NCBI RefSeq assembly: GCF_029379315.1
Contig: NZ_JAQYWQ010000004.1
Location: forward strand, 1-64,000
Direction of reading: 5' to 3'
DNA from: Nostoc sp. S13
Lineage (GTDB): Bacteria > Cyanobacteriota > Cyanobacteriia > Cyanobacteriales > Nostocaceae
Length of the DNA stretch: 64,000 nucleotides
This document shows, one piece after another, positions 1 through 8,509 of this stretch. The position numbers and the translations under genes were made by a program. The notes below the pieces were generated by a model, which was not told the DNA's origin, did no database searches, and saw only the letters and a program-made list of their open reading frames with translations. Every line of letters starts with the position of its first letter. Position 1 is the stretch's first letter.

Positions 1-230
1 TCAGAATTCAGAATGAATTCTGTACGACTGGTGGATGAATAATCGGGTTTAAGACACCCACAAAACAAGAAAATTTGGTGGTCAACTTTCGTAGTCGCGG
101 GTCTGAATCCCCGACTGATAGCGTAGCGGTAGCGAGTCCGCGTTCGCTTTTAGCGTCTCGTAGAGAGCGTCTTGATTCTGACTCCTGAATTCTGACTTCT
201 GAATTCTTCTTCAACTGTTTTAGGAAATGA
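1..230. repeat. Interspersed repeat cluster at the window start
   Basis: Short direct repeats containing the GAATTC core (as in TCTGACTTCTGAATTC) sit at both ends of this stretch, around 1-22 and 175-207. Between them, at about 120-172, is a palindrome-rich block with motifs such as GCGTAGCGGTAGCG and CGTCTCGTAGAGAGCGTC. Blocks of this kind recur many times in the window and are typical of Nostocales intergenic DNA. The open frame read through it on the minus strand (8-328) is low-complexity repeat translation and is not treated as a gene. Confidence 0.7.
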
Positions 231-269
231 AACAGCTCTGGTGTTAGAGGGGATAACTCATGGTAATTG

Positions 270-3200
270 CTAGCTTTCGGAAGTTTCTTGAGAGAACTTC
301 TTATGGATAGTTCTAGTGGATTCTCCATCAGCAGCTACCGTTATCAGATAGTCCATTAAACCATCTGAAAAGGGGAGACGTAAGTGGAAAGTACCATCGG
401 GTTTGATTTTGATGTTATGACCACCAATGTTTACAGTTGTGTTTGCTTGGGTTGCTCCGTGAATAATCAACTCAGCATCTGCCACAAACCAAAAATCTCC
501 CTGAGCATGACTGAAAACCCGAACATTAGGTGAACGGGCAATCAGTAACCAACGATCGCCATCAGCCACATAGCCAATTTCAATCATGTAGTCGCGATCG
601 CTGACGGGAATAGCCACAAAGCGATCGTGTGCTACCTCTTCGCATTCATACTGCTGTACAAGCTGGGGACTTTGATAACTCAAGTCAATGCCAGTCACAT
701 CGTAGAGCCGCACTACCAATTGGCAGCCGCCCTGTTGTTGCAGCGTTTCGTTCTGAGTCTTGGAAATGTACCAAGAGACATAAGCCCACTTAGGAGTGCG
801 GGGTGTGAGCACAATACTGCTCTCTTCTTCACTGATCTTTTCTTGGGCATCTACCAAGCCAATAGCTGTTTCGCTTGTTAACGCTACATTTTCAACTGTG
901 GGATTTGTTGTGGGATCTGGATGGACAGGATTGAAGACACGAACGATCCCGGAACGGGCGATGAATAACCAGCCATCGCCATCAGCAACATAGCCAATTT
1001 CAACCATGTAATCGCGATCGCTGACGGGAATAGCCACAAAGCGATCATCTGCTGTCTCTTCACATTCATACTGCTGGACAAACTGAGGACTTTGATAACT
1101 CAAGTCAATGCCAGTAACATCGTAGAGCCGCACTACCAATTGAGAGCCGCCTTGTTGGCGCAGTGCTGCTTTCTTGGTTTCAGAAATCTCCCAAGAGATA
1201 TCAGCCCACTGGGGAGTGCGGGATGTTAGCACAATACTGCTCTCTTCTTCAACTGTGGGATCTGGATGAACAGGATTGAAGACACGAACGATCGCGGAAC
1301 GGGCGATGAATAACCAGCGCTCGCCATCAGCGACATAGCCAATTTCAGCTATGTAATCGCGATCGCTGATGGGAATTTCCACAAAGCGATCGTGTGCTGT
1401 CTCCTCAGATTCATACTCCTGGACAATCTGGGGACTTTGATAACTCAAGTCTATCCCAGTCACATCGTAGAGCCGCACTACCAATTGAGAGCCGCCTTGT
1501 TGACGCAGCGCTGCTTTCTTGGTTTCGGAAATCTCCCAAGAGACATGAACCGATGTATCAGTATGCAGTGTGAGCACAATACTGCTCTCTTCATCTGCAT
1601 CTACCGAGCCAATAGCTGTTTCGGCTGCAATCGGCAGATCATCAACTATGGAATCTAGATGGACAGGACTGAAGACACGAACGATCGCAGAACGGGCGAT
1701 GAATAACCAGTGCTCACCATAAGCGACATAGCCAATTTCAGCTATGTAATCGCGATCACTAACAGGAATTTCCACAAAGCGATCGTGTGCTGTCTCTTCA
1801 GATTCATACTCCTGGACAATCTGGGGACTTTGATAACTCAAATCTATCCCAGTCACATCGTAGAGCCGCACTACCAATTGAGAGCCGCCTTGTTGGTGCA
1901 GCGATGCTTTCTTGGTTTCGGAAATCTCCCAAGAGACATGAACCGATTTATCAGTATGCGGTGTGAGCACAATACTGCTCTCCTCATTTGCATCTACCAA
2001 GCCAATAGCTGTTTCATCCCCAGGCAGATCATCAACTATGGAATCTGGATGGACAGGACTGAAGACACGAACGATCGCAGAACGAGCGATGAATAACCAG
2101 TGCTCACCATAAGCGACATAGCCAATTTCAGCTATGTAATCGCGATCACTAACAGGAATTTCCACAAAGCGATCGTGTGCTGTCTCTTCAGATTCATACT
2201 CCTGGACAATCTGGGGACTTTGATAACTCAAATCTATCCCAGTCACATCGTAGAGCCGCACTACCAATTGAGAGCCGCCTTGTTGGTGCAGCGATGCTTT
2301 CTTGGTTTCGGAAATCTCCCAAGAGACATGAGCCGATGTATCAGTATGCGGTGTGAGTAAAATACTGCTGTCTTCATCTGTATCTACCGAGCCAATAGCT
2401 GTTTCGGCTGCAATCGGCACATTGTCAACTGTAGTATCAGTTTGTCCTTGGGCATCTGATGCCAAAGTGGTAGCCCAGGCTCCAATCCCTGCGCCTGCTG
2501 CTAAAGCCGCAGCAGCAGCAAAATCTGTGGAGTCTTCAGCAACACCTTCCCTAACAGTAGGCTCTGCTGGCGATTCTTCCTTTAGCAAATTGACAGTGGG
2601 TTCGGCCTTGTCCGCGACCACATTCAATTCATCTTCTGGTAATTCTGGCAAATCGAGCAGTGAGGCTGTTTGTGCCGTAGATGGTTCCACATCGGCTACC
2701 AGTTCGCCAGACTGTGATAAAGGCAATTCATCTACTGAGGCTGTATCTTCAGTTGAGGTGATACTTTCTAGCCAGTTCAATTCTGCCTGAAGTTGGTCAT
2801 CTATCTGATCTTCACTAACTTCCGTGTCCCAATATTCAAAATCAGATGTTAGTTCTGGCACATCTGGTAATTCCGGGAGTGGGTCTGTCGCCTCAAATGA
2901 AGGCAGTTCCCCATCAGATGTCTCTTCTGGAATATTACCCAGCTGAGGATATGAAGTATTTACTACGGCCGCCGGGGCTTCTATATCCCATACAACTTGC
3001 TCAGACTCAGGAGGGTCTAACTCAGTATAATTATTTAGCTCGACTGTATCATCAATCGGGTCTAATTCTGTTTCTTTGTTGTTAAAGGTAGACCAGGTAG
3101 TTGCGCCGATACCCGTTGCTAGAGCCGCACCACCGCTTAAAGCTGCGGCTCCCAAGTTGTTATTTTCTGATCCTCCATTAGCTACGCCTGATGTTGTGCC

Positions 3201-4610
3201 TTCATAGAGGTTAGAGGTGCCATTAGTTGCCTCTTGTGCTAAATTTGATCTCCCCTGAGTAGCGTTCTGGCTCAGGTCAGATTGTGTTTGAGCATAAATG
3301 TTGAAAGGAGTGCGATCGCGCGTTTCTTGCTCTAGGTAGTGCGGCACTGGCTGCTCCTCAAGCATCCCTCCGTTAAGGGAAGGATCTGTGCTGGCATTGA
3401 GCACCGCCGTTTCTCTATCTTCTGTGCTGGGTGGACGGGGATTTGATTCTGGTAAGTCGTCTGTTTTCTCAGTGGGCAATGGGCGTTTTCCCAGAACCCA
3501 CCATAGTAACCCTCCAGCTAGACTAATAAAAAAGAAAGGTAGCAGCAACCACAATGGTGTTTGCTTGTCTACAATTGGACTCTTTTGTGGAGGAGCAGCC
3601 ACAAACGGCTCTTTGCCAAATACAGAGGTAGTGGCACTGGGGGAAGGCGTAGCAGCAGGTGTCGTCTGGGCACTGGGGGAAGGGGTGACAGCAGGTTGTG
3701 ATACGCTGGCTGCGATCGCCTCTGCTTCAGTAGTTTGAGCTTGTTCTATAGCTTTTTGTCCTGGCTGTGCCAGGGTAAAGCCGAGAAAATCTACTGTGCT
3801 TAAGCTGGGATTTTTTTTGTAAACGTAAACTAAAGGTTGCGAGAAGGGATATTTAGCATCATCTGGCAAAGCTTGATGTAATTGCAGAACTCGCACACCT
3901 TTCAACTTGGACACCTGATTAGCTAACACATAGCTGATACCGTCTTTGCCCAGTTGTTTGATGATTTCTGCGGTATTATCCTCAGTTAGTTGGGTAGCAT
4001 TGGGCCCTGTAGCAAAGTCAGCAGTTTTGAAGGCTGGATAAGTACGAAAAGTATTGCGAGTTTCACTTGTCTTAGGGTGATCGATGAACCGAATCTTCCC
4101 TGAAGACGCTCCCAGTTGTGACCAATTTGTAATTTGTCCCCGGAAAATCCGGGCGAATTGTTTACTGGTCAAGCTTCCTTTGAAAGGATTATCTGCACCA
4201 ACCACGATCGCAATCTTCTCACGGAGCAAGCGAACTTGCTCTAGTCCTTGGGCTTTTTCTGCTGGTGTTAACCCACGCCCCATTGCTACTATGTCGATTT
4301 TACCATTTAGTAAATCTTTCAATGCCGTACCAGTACCGTTAGCAGCAATTTCAACCTTTGTGCCGGAAAACTGTTTTTCAAAACTTTCTTTCAGACTTTG
4401 GTTGATTTGAGCCAAGCTACTTGAACCGTCAATCCGCACTGTCGTCCCATTCTGCACTGTTTGCGGTAGTGAAAAAGACGAAGCTTCAGGTTTAGATTGT
4501 GCCAGCATGGGTGCAGATACCACCAGAGTTGCTGCCATCGGGGTCGTAGCTAAGGCAACCCATAATACCAGCCTGACTATTGAAGTATCTTTTTTTTCTT
4601 GTTGCCACAT
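270..4610 (-). CDS. PstS-like substrate-binding protein with five tandem DUF4912 repeats
   Basis: This is a 1446-residue envelope protein. Residues 1-38 look like a signal sequence. Residues about 55-290 resemble a phosphate-type periplasmic binding domain (DGSSSLAQI, NGTGTALKDLLNGKIDI, ITNWSQLG). A Pro/Ser/Thr-rich linker leads to one membrane helix at about 351-374, then a long acidic low-complexity region containing two Ala/Gly-rich stretches. Five DUF4912-type repeats begin near residues 747, 877, 1007, 1124 and 1262; each carries VSWEIS or similar, then LVVRLYDVTGIDLSYQSPQ and DRFVEIPVSDRDY. The C-terminus has a short beta-rich tail (NIGGHNIKIKPDGTFHLR). The repeats are nearly identical in DNA, with a period of about 390-393 bp, so the array has expanded recently. 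A binding domain plus DUF4912 is known in cyanobacteria, but its ligand and function are not. The role here, perhaps surface binding or sensing, is inference. Confidence 0.85.
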   Translation of the reverse strand: MWQQEKKDTSIVRLVLWVALATTPMAATLVVSAPMLAQSKPEASSFSLPQTVQNGTTVRIDGSSSLAQINQSLKESFEKQFSGTKVEIAANGTGTALKDLLNGKIDIVAMGRGLTPAEKAQGLEQVRLLREKIAIVVGADNPFKGSLTSKQFARIFRGQITNWSQLGASSGKIRFIDHPKTSETRNTFRTYPAFKTADFATGPNATQLTEDNTAEIIKQLGKDGISYVLANQVSKLKGVRVLQLHQALPDDAKYPFSQPLVYVYKKNPSLSTVDFLGFTLAQPGQKAIEQAQTTEAEAIAASVSQPAVTPSPSAQTTPAATPSPSATTSVFGKEPFVAAPPQKSPIVDKQTPLWLLLPFFFISLAGGLLWWVLGKRPLPTEKTDDLPESNPRPPSTEDRETAVLNASTDPSLNGGMLEEQPVPHYLEQETRDRTPFNIYAQTQSDLSQNATQGRSNLAQEATNGTSNLYEGTTSGVANGGSENNNLGAAALSGGAALATGIGATTWSTFNNKETELDPIDDTVELNNYTELDPPESEQVVWDIEAPAAVVNTSYPQLGNIPEETSDGELPSFEATDPLPELPDVPELTSDFEYWDTEVSEDQIDDQLQAELNWLESITSTEDTASVDELPLSQSGELVADVEPSTAQTASLLDLPELPEDELNVVADKAEPTVNLLKEESPAEPTVREGVAEDSTDFAAAAALAAGAGIGAWATTLASDAQGQTDTTVDNVPIAAETAIGSVDTDEDSSILLTPHTDTSAHVSWEISETKKASLHQQGGSQLVVRLYDVTGIDLSYQSPQIVQEYESEETAHDRFVEIPVSDRDYIAEIGYVAYGEHWLFIARSAIVRVFSPVHPDSIVDDLPGDETAIGLVDANEESSIVLTPHTDKSVHVSWEISETKKASLHQQGGSQLVVRLYDVTGIDLSYQSPQIVQEYESEETAHDRFVEIPVSDRDYIAEIGYVAYGEHWLFIARSAIVRVFSPVHLDSIVDDLPIAAETAIGSVDADEESSIVLTLHTDTSVHVSWEISETKKAALRQQGGSQLVVRLYDVTGIDLSYQSPQIVQEYESEETAHDRFVEIPISDRDYIAEIGYVADGERWLFIARSAIVRVFNPVHPDPTVEEESSIVLTSRTPQWADISWEISETKKAALRQQGGSQLVVRLYDVTGIDLSYQSPQFVQQYECEETADDRFVAIPVSDRDYMVEIGYVADGDGWLFIARSGIVRVFNPVHPDPTTNPTVENVALTSETAIGLVDAQEKISEEESSIVLTPRTPKWAYVSWYISKTQNETLQQQGGCQLVVRLYDVTGIDLSYQSPQLVQQYECEEVAHDRFVAIPVSDRDYMIEIGYVADGDRWLLIARSPNVRVFSHAQGDFWFVADAELIIHGATQANTTVNIGGHNIKIKPDGTFHLRLPFSDGLMDYLITVAADGESTRTIHKKFSQETSES

Positions 4611-4917
4611 ATGCCCTTTATTAAAGTAAAAAATAGAAAGCCTGCCAATCCTAAATCGCGATCTTTTTAGAAATTATGGAGGAGACGCGCTAATTATACA
4701 TCTGAGTTATCTTTACTTCTAATTCTTTCAACGCACTTATGTTTATTTATACTATGCCATCGCTCGTATAGCATGATAATTTATACTCGAAATTGCCAAA
4801 GTCTGTTTACTTTGAAATATTCACCATCCAGCATGAGTGGTGATTCTTGGTGCTTCAACGAATTCTGCTACCGAAATAGTCTTACAATTCCTCTGCGCCT
4901 GTTTAGAATCGTGGCTA
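4611..4917. other. Intergenic spacer, no gene seen
   Basis: This is the AT-rich spacer upstream of the large DUF4912 gene. A T-rich segment lies just before that gene's start codon, but I cannot assign a promoter with confidence. The few short open frames here have no recognisable family and poor start contexts. Confidence 0.5.
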
Positions 4918-5126
4918 CAAAGGTACAGATGAGATATCTTTTAACCATTGTCGCTCATCTGTCTTTTTCGACAGAGTGAGCATTGATGAAAGCTTATTAT
5001 ATCCGGGTAGTTTTTGAGATTGTTTATACTCTGGCAAAGCATCATTCCAGACAACCCGAACAACTGAGCTAAACTATGAAGCTGTTGGTCTGTGGGATAA
5101 AACCTGTATTCATACCTTGCTTTCAT
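4918..5126 (-). pseudogene. N-terminal remnant of an IS200/IS605-type TnpB
   Basis: The minus strand starts with MKARYEYRFYPTDQQ followed by LAQLFG, the usual beginning of IS605-family TnpB (OrfB). Just after LFG, near 5055, the frame breaks. The next frame continues with VVWNDAL, then KKTDERQWLKDISSVPL, which is again TnpB-like, and stops at a TAG near 4918. A deletion of about 10 bp between short CGGG repeats would explain the frameshift, because TnpB normally reads LFGCVRVVWNDAL here. The catalytic RuvC and zinc-finger parts are absent. It is a dead fragment, with no tnpA or omega-RNA end recognised nearby. Confidence 0.75.
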
Positions 5127-5168
5127 GGCTTGCGCTAGAATTTGTCTGCAATTAGATTATATATTGGT

Positions 5169-6284
5169 CTACATGAAATGATAACAATGACAATCTGGCT
5201 TATCAATTAATGACTCCACCAAGGCATTTAGGGCAGTTGCAGCTAAAGCGCCACCTCCCAAAGTCCCTTCAACTGTAATATAAGGTATCCCTTGTTGCAT
5301 CAGTTGTCGCTTGGCTGCGGGAGCATGGCTAAAGCCAATGGGCATTCCAATTACCAATGCAGGCTGAATTTTTTGGTTAGCGATCGCAATTGATGCTTCC
5401 AGAAGTACTGAAGGAGCATAACCAACTACCAGCACACAACCCTGACTTACTTGCTGCAATTTTTCTTGCCATTCTCGATGTTGGCAAAAGGCAAGTTCCG
5501 CCTCTGTGGCAGTAGTAATATGGGGATTATCAATCAAAGTTTCGATCTGGCATCCCAAGTGAAGTAATCGGGTTTGATCCAAAGCAGCCGCAACCGTTTG
5601 GGTATCGACTACAATTTGACAGCTTGAAGATAGGGCTTCTCGACTAGCGGCGATCGCACCTCGACTCAACTTAATAAAGGACACCAAACTGACATCGCCA
5701 CAAGCCAAAACCAACTGAGAAATTAAGTGTTGTTCAATTTCCGAACGGTTAGACAAATCAGGTAGTAAGCGTTGTAGTGATTCTGTGAAAGCCTCCGAAT
5801 GCGTATGAATTTCGGCATCCAAGCCACTCCACAGGTTTTCCAGTCCCCCCAATCCCGCTTGGGTTTCGACATCGAGTAACTTGAGTTGTGCCAAAACTTC
5901 CGCCTGGATAATTTGACAATGGCGATCGCGCCCCAATAATCCTTCTAGCGCTGATGCAGTTTGCCGCAGTTGGGAAATTTGTTGCATTACCGCCCGATAT
6001 TGCTGCTGAAGTTGTCCCATGAGGTTAACAGTTGTGTCAGCTTCTGGTTCTACCTGCAAAATTTGACGGATGTGGTTTAGCTGAAACCCTTGCTGCTTAA
6101 GTGCAACAATCCGTTGCAACCGAAGGACATCTTTTTTGGTGTAGAGACGATAATTGCTAGGCGATCGCACTGGTTGCGGTAGCAGTCCCAATTGATGATA
6201 ATGTCGCACCATGCGCGGAGTTAAACCGCCGCCCACCAAGTGCGTTAACTGCTTAATTGTTAGCTCGCTACTTTTGATTTCCAC
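5169..6284 (-). CDS. coaR: CoaR, cobalt-responsive MerR-family activator with precorrin-isomerase-like domain
   Basis: CoaR activates the cobalt exporter gene coaT when cytosolic cobalt is high. The 371-residue protein starts with a GTG codon. Residues about 7-75 are a MerR winged helix (LTPRMVRHYHQLGLLPQP, SNYRLYTKKDVLRLQRI), followed by a helical region to about 190. The C-terminal half resembles precorrin-8X methylmutase (CobH/CbiC), with VVGYAPSVLLEA and VIGMPIGFSHA. The protein ends in Cys365-His366-Cys367 (CHCYHFM), matching the C-terminal Cys-His-Cys cobalt-sensing motif known from Synechocystis CoaR. In Synechocystis coaR and coaT are adjacent and divergent. Here coaT lies about 2.9 kb away in the same divergent orientation, so intervening DNA appears to have entered. 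The assignment is strong from the domain fusion, the C-terminal motif, the linked coaT and the operator at 9071-9110. Confidence 0.93.
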   Translation of the reverse strand: MEIKSSELTIKQLTHLVGGGLTPRMVRHYHQLGLLPQPVRSPSNYRLYTKKDVLRLQRIVALKQQGFQLNHIRQILQVEPEADTTVNLMGQLQQQYRAVMQQISQLRQTASALEGLLGRDRHCQIIQAEVLAQLKLLDVETQAGLGGLENLWSGLDAEIHTHSEAFTESLQRLLPDLSNRSEIEQHLISQLVLACGDVSLVSFIKLSRGAIAASREALSSSCQIVVDTQTVAAALDQTRLLHLGCQIETLIDNPHITTATEAELAFCQHREWQEKLQQVSQGCVLVVGYAPSVLLEASIAIANQKIQPALVIGMPIGFSHAPAAKRQLMQQGIPYITVEGTLGGGALAATALNALVESLIDKPDCHCYHFM

Positions 6285-6364
6285 AAATTAGGGTATTAAA
6301 GAGGTTAATTGTTGTCGAGGGGGCGTTTAGAAAAGGCGATCGCTTTTAACTTAGCTTAGTTAAA

Positions 6365-6988
6365 CTATCTGGTAGCCAATAATTTTTTCTGTATATTAGC
6401 TTCTTGAATGACGTTGTTGTTGCTCGTAAATACCTGAATATCTGGAACAACAGCATAATCCATGTCATGTGTAATGATTTTAATTTTCCCTGCTCCTGCT
6501 CTACTAATAGCTTCGAGAAGTAGTAAGTCATAGCCATCAACAGCTGAAGAAAGGAATCTGTTTAGTGCTGCATCGGTTGTTGCATCATCTACTGTGAGAT
6601 CAACAGGAACAGCAAGCGCCTTAACCTGACTCCAAACTGACTGAACTTCGGCAACAACATTCATCCGTTCATTTGGGTAATTATGACGGTATTCTTTAAG
6701 TGGCAAAAACCCATGCAATTTTTTATAAATCTCATATTCAGTTTTTTCAATGATATGAGCAAGTTCAGCTAAAATTAGCCCCGAATATGTCAGTGTGGCT
6801 CCATTCAAAAGAGCTTGATTAATATATTTGAGATAATTGCTGAATTTGGAGACTTTAGTACCAAACCCAGCATTAGTATAAGTCTGCCAAAACCAGACGT
6901 TGGTATCTACAAGGAAAATATCATCTTGCTGGGGATTATCAGTTTTGATATCGATGATATCAGCTTGGATCTTAAGGTTGACCACCAT
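6365..6988 (-). CDS. PIN-domain protein, putative ribonuclease
   Basis: This 207-residue protein has the features of a PIN nuclease. An early acidic motif DTNVW follows a beta strand (Asp28), a conserved glutamate lies in LILAELAHIIE (about 75), acidic residues occur in DGYDLLLLEAI (151-154), and a final THDMDY has Asp175 and Asp177. These could make up the Mg-binding acidic cluster. It is longer than a typical VapC (about 130-140 residues), with a helical insertion near 80-120. It is the last gene of a tight minus-strand set: 3 bp separate it from the STAS-like gene upstream. No VapB-like antitoxin is present. The neighbours suggest a nuclease controlled by a HATPase/STAS switch, which is inference. 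Confidence 0.75.
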   Translation of the reverse strand: MVVNLKIQADIIDIKTDNPQQDDIFLVDTNVWFWQTYTNAGFGTKVSKFSNYLKYINQALLNGATLTYSGLILAELAHIIEKTEYEIYKKLHGFLPLKEYRHNYPNERMNVVAEVQSVWSQVKALAVPVDLTVDDATTDAALNRFLSSAVDGYDLLLLEAISRAGAGKIKIITHDMDYAVVPDIQVFTSNNNVIQEANIQKKLLATR

Positions 6989-6991
6989 GCT

Positions 6992-7339
6992 TTAAAAAGT
7001 TGCAGCCTGCTCTGCCATCGCTGCATCAACCGCATTACGAAATTGCTCATCGGAATAGTAATGCTTCGCATTGGCAATCACACGCTCAAGAACATTCCAC
7101 CCCTCAGAACTTATAGCAGTGAACTCAACCAGTCGATTAAGGTTATCTGCTGGAATATCCTTCAAGAGATGACCGATCGCCAAGTTGAAAAAAGGAGATG
7201 CAAAGACCTGAACTCCTGTAAAATCCAATTCTACAGGGTTGCCAGAAAGCAGAACTGGATGAATCTGGTCATATACCTTCTGTCCACTCTCAGCGCTGAT
7301 GGCGTATTTTCCGACAACATCAAAAATTTTGTATGCCAT
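6992..7339 (-). CDS. STAS-like DUF4325 protein
   Basis: This 115-residue single-domain protein matches the DUF4325 (STAS-like) pattern. An N-terminal strand is followed by a hydrophobic core VELDFTGVQVFASPFFNLAIG and then a helix-rich C-terminus (NVLERVIANAKHYYSD). STAS domains act as phospho-switchable partners of anti-sigma-type kinases, and DUF4325 genes are often found beside HATPase genes. Its start has a GAGGA ribosome site immediately upstream. It lies 16 bp after the truncated HATPase gene and 3 bp before the PIN gene, so the three probably once formed one transcript. Its specific partner and output are unknown. Confidence 0.75.
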   Translation of the reverse strand: MAYKIFDVVGKYAISAESGQKVYDQIHPVLLSGNPVELDFTGVQVFASPFFNLAIGHLLKDIPADNLNRLVEFTAISSEGWNVLERVIANAKHYYSDEQFRNAVDAAMAEQAATF

Positions 7340-7355
7340 TCCTCTATCTCCCTCT

Positions 7356-7640
7356 TTAAAATAACCGCTTCTTAAGTTGATGAGCTTCAGTTGCTAGGCA
7401 GTAGCAAGATTCATCACACCGAATTGCAATATTAATCAGGGTTCCTCTAAAATTAGTACATTCGTTCTCATATATAATATTATCGCCTATATTGACATAT
7501 CCGTCATTACTAAAGATTGTAAGGTTTCCATGATTTTTTACGATGAAGTCCTGCAATAAATTTAAGCCTGGGCCACGGGAGATACTGTCTTGCTTAGTGC
7601 TATTTCCAGGCTCGAACGCCCACTTTGCGATCGCATCCAA
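7356..7640 (-). pseudogene. 5'-truncated HATPase (histidine-kinase-like ATPase) gene
   Basis: The 94-residue frame contains only the C-terminal part of a GHKL/HATPase fold: a G2-like loop (SRGPGLNLLQDFIVKNHGNLTI), then SNDGYVNI and FRGTLINIAI. The N box and G1 box that bind Mg-ATP should come first but are absent. The frame opens with a TTG immediately after an in-frame TGA at 7641-7643, and the DNA upstream is a repeat-derived hairpin and not coding sequence. The 5' half was therefore probably deleted and the gene is likely inactive. It heads the HATPase-STAS-PIN set. Confidence 0.6.
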
Positions 7641-7653
7641 TCACCATAAACAA

Positions 7654-7690
7654 ACCCCGTGCTACATAACGCGCTACGGGGTGTTGTTGG
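7654..7690 (-). terminator. Terminator-like hairpin after the PEP-CTERM gene
   Basis: On the minus strand ACCCCGT (7682-7676) pairs with ACGGGGT (7660-7654) around a loop rich in GTAGC motifs, and the RNA then reads TTGTTTA. It sits between the stop of the gene at 7712-8398 and the truncated HATPase frame. The hairpin resembles dispersed Nostoc repeats, so it may be a repeat serving as a terminator. Confidence 0.45.
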
Positions 7691-7711
7691 GGGTGTGGGG
7701 GAATAGGTTGG

Positions 7712-8398
7712 TTAGATGGGTCTTGGGCGGTTTTTGGGGGGTGTGGAAGTTAGTTTGACTTGGCTTTTAGCTGATGTTTTAAGGCTTTGAATTCTAGTTA
7801 ATTTAGTTTGTAGTTCTTTTTTTCTTAAAGTGCTATAAGCTCCAAATAATCCCAGAGTAATGAGAGGAACGATAGAATTATTTTCGGGAACAGAAACTGG
7901 ACCGGCAATTTGTTTTAAATTTAAATTTCCTTCAAGTCTAAGTGCAGAATCAAAATGACTACCACCCACTGTAAAGCCAAATGTCTGACCAGCAGAAATA
8001 TTGCTAAAAGTATAACTACCAGATTCATTAAATCCAGCAGATGGGGAAGTACAGCAGTCAGTCGGCCCCGCGCTGTATAAAGTTGTGTTTGGATTAAAAG
8101 TATTGAGGAAGGCTGTTACCTCGAAGTAAGAATGGAAACCTGTATAGTTCCAGTCAAAATTATAATTACCATCAGCTTTTGCTACTGTCGAAATTGTCCA
8201 AGTGTTTGTATAAAAACCTTCTGTCCCAGGTAGATTATAACTTAAATTATATTCATCTAGATTGACTTGTTGGGTATTAGTTGTTCCTGGCCCAGATATT
8301 GTCCAATTAACTGGAGTGAAAGTACTAGCAAGGCATTTAGGTGCAATACCTAATGTTAAAGCTGTAGTACAAGCAATTACCTTATTTATAGTCTTCAT
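7712..8398 (-). CDS. PEP-CTERM-like secreted protein
   Basis: This 228-residue protein has a signal peptide (MKTINKVIACTTALTLGIA, cleavage near LAS-TF). A beta-rich extracellular domain with Tyr, Asn and Phe-rich strands follows (NYNFDWNYTGFHSYFEV, SGSYTFSNISAGQTF). Near the C-terminus VPENNSIVPLITLGLFGAYSTLRKK is a PEP-CTERM-type signal: a VPEN motif, a membrane helix and basic residues. In this family the signal is normally cut by an exosortase during export. Unusually, about 30 polar and basic residues follow the basic cluster, so the stop may have shifted downstream into repeat DNA. No exosortase is encoded in the window. The domain's function is not recognised. Confidence 0.7.
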   Translation of the reverse strand: MKTINKVIACTTALTLGIAPKCLASTFTPVNWTISGPGTTNTQQVNLDEYNLSYNLPGTEGFYTNTWTISTVAKADGNYNFDWNYTGFHSYFEVTAFLNTFNPNTTLYSAGPTDCCTSPSAGFNESGSYTFSNISAGQTFGFTVGGSHFDSALRLEGNLNLKQIAGPVSVPENNSIVPLITLGLFGAYSTLRKKELQTKLTRIQSLKTSAKSQVKLTSTPPKNRPRPI

Positions 8399-8509
8399 AG
8401 TTGATAGTGAAAAATTACTGCGTTGATTTTGTAATCAACTAACATTATTTTTGATAGGCGTTTATTAGCAGCATATATATCACAAAACTTTACACGATAA
8501 GCATTCTGG

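Noticed and set aside
8-328. A 106-codon minus-strand frame at the window start
   Set aside because: It runs through dispersed GAATTC and palindromic repeats and overlaps the end of the large DUF4912 gene; no family or ribosome site is visible.
6365-7339. VapBC-type toxin-antitoxin assignment for the PIN gene
   Set aside because: The PIN protein is longer than VapC and its neighbour is STAS-like, with no DNA-binding antitoxin.
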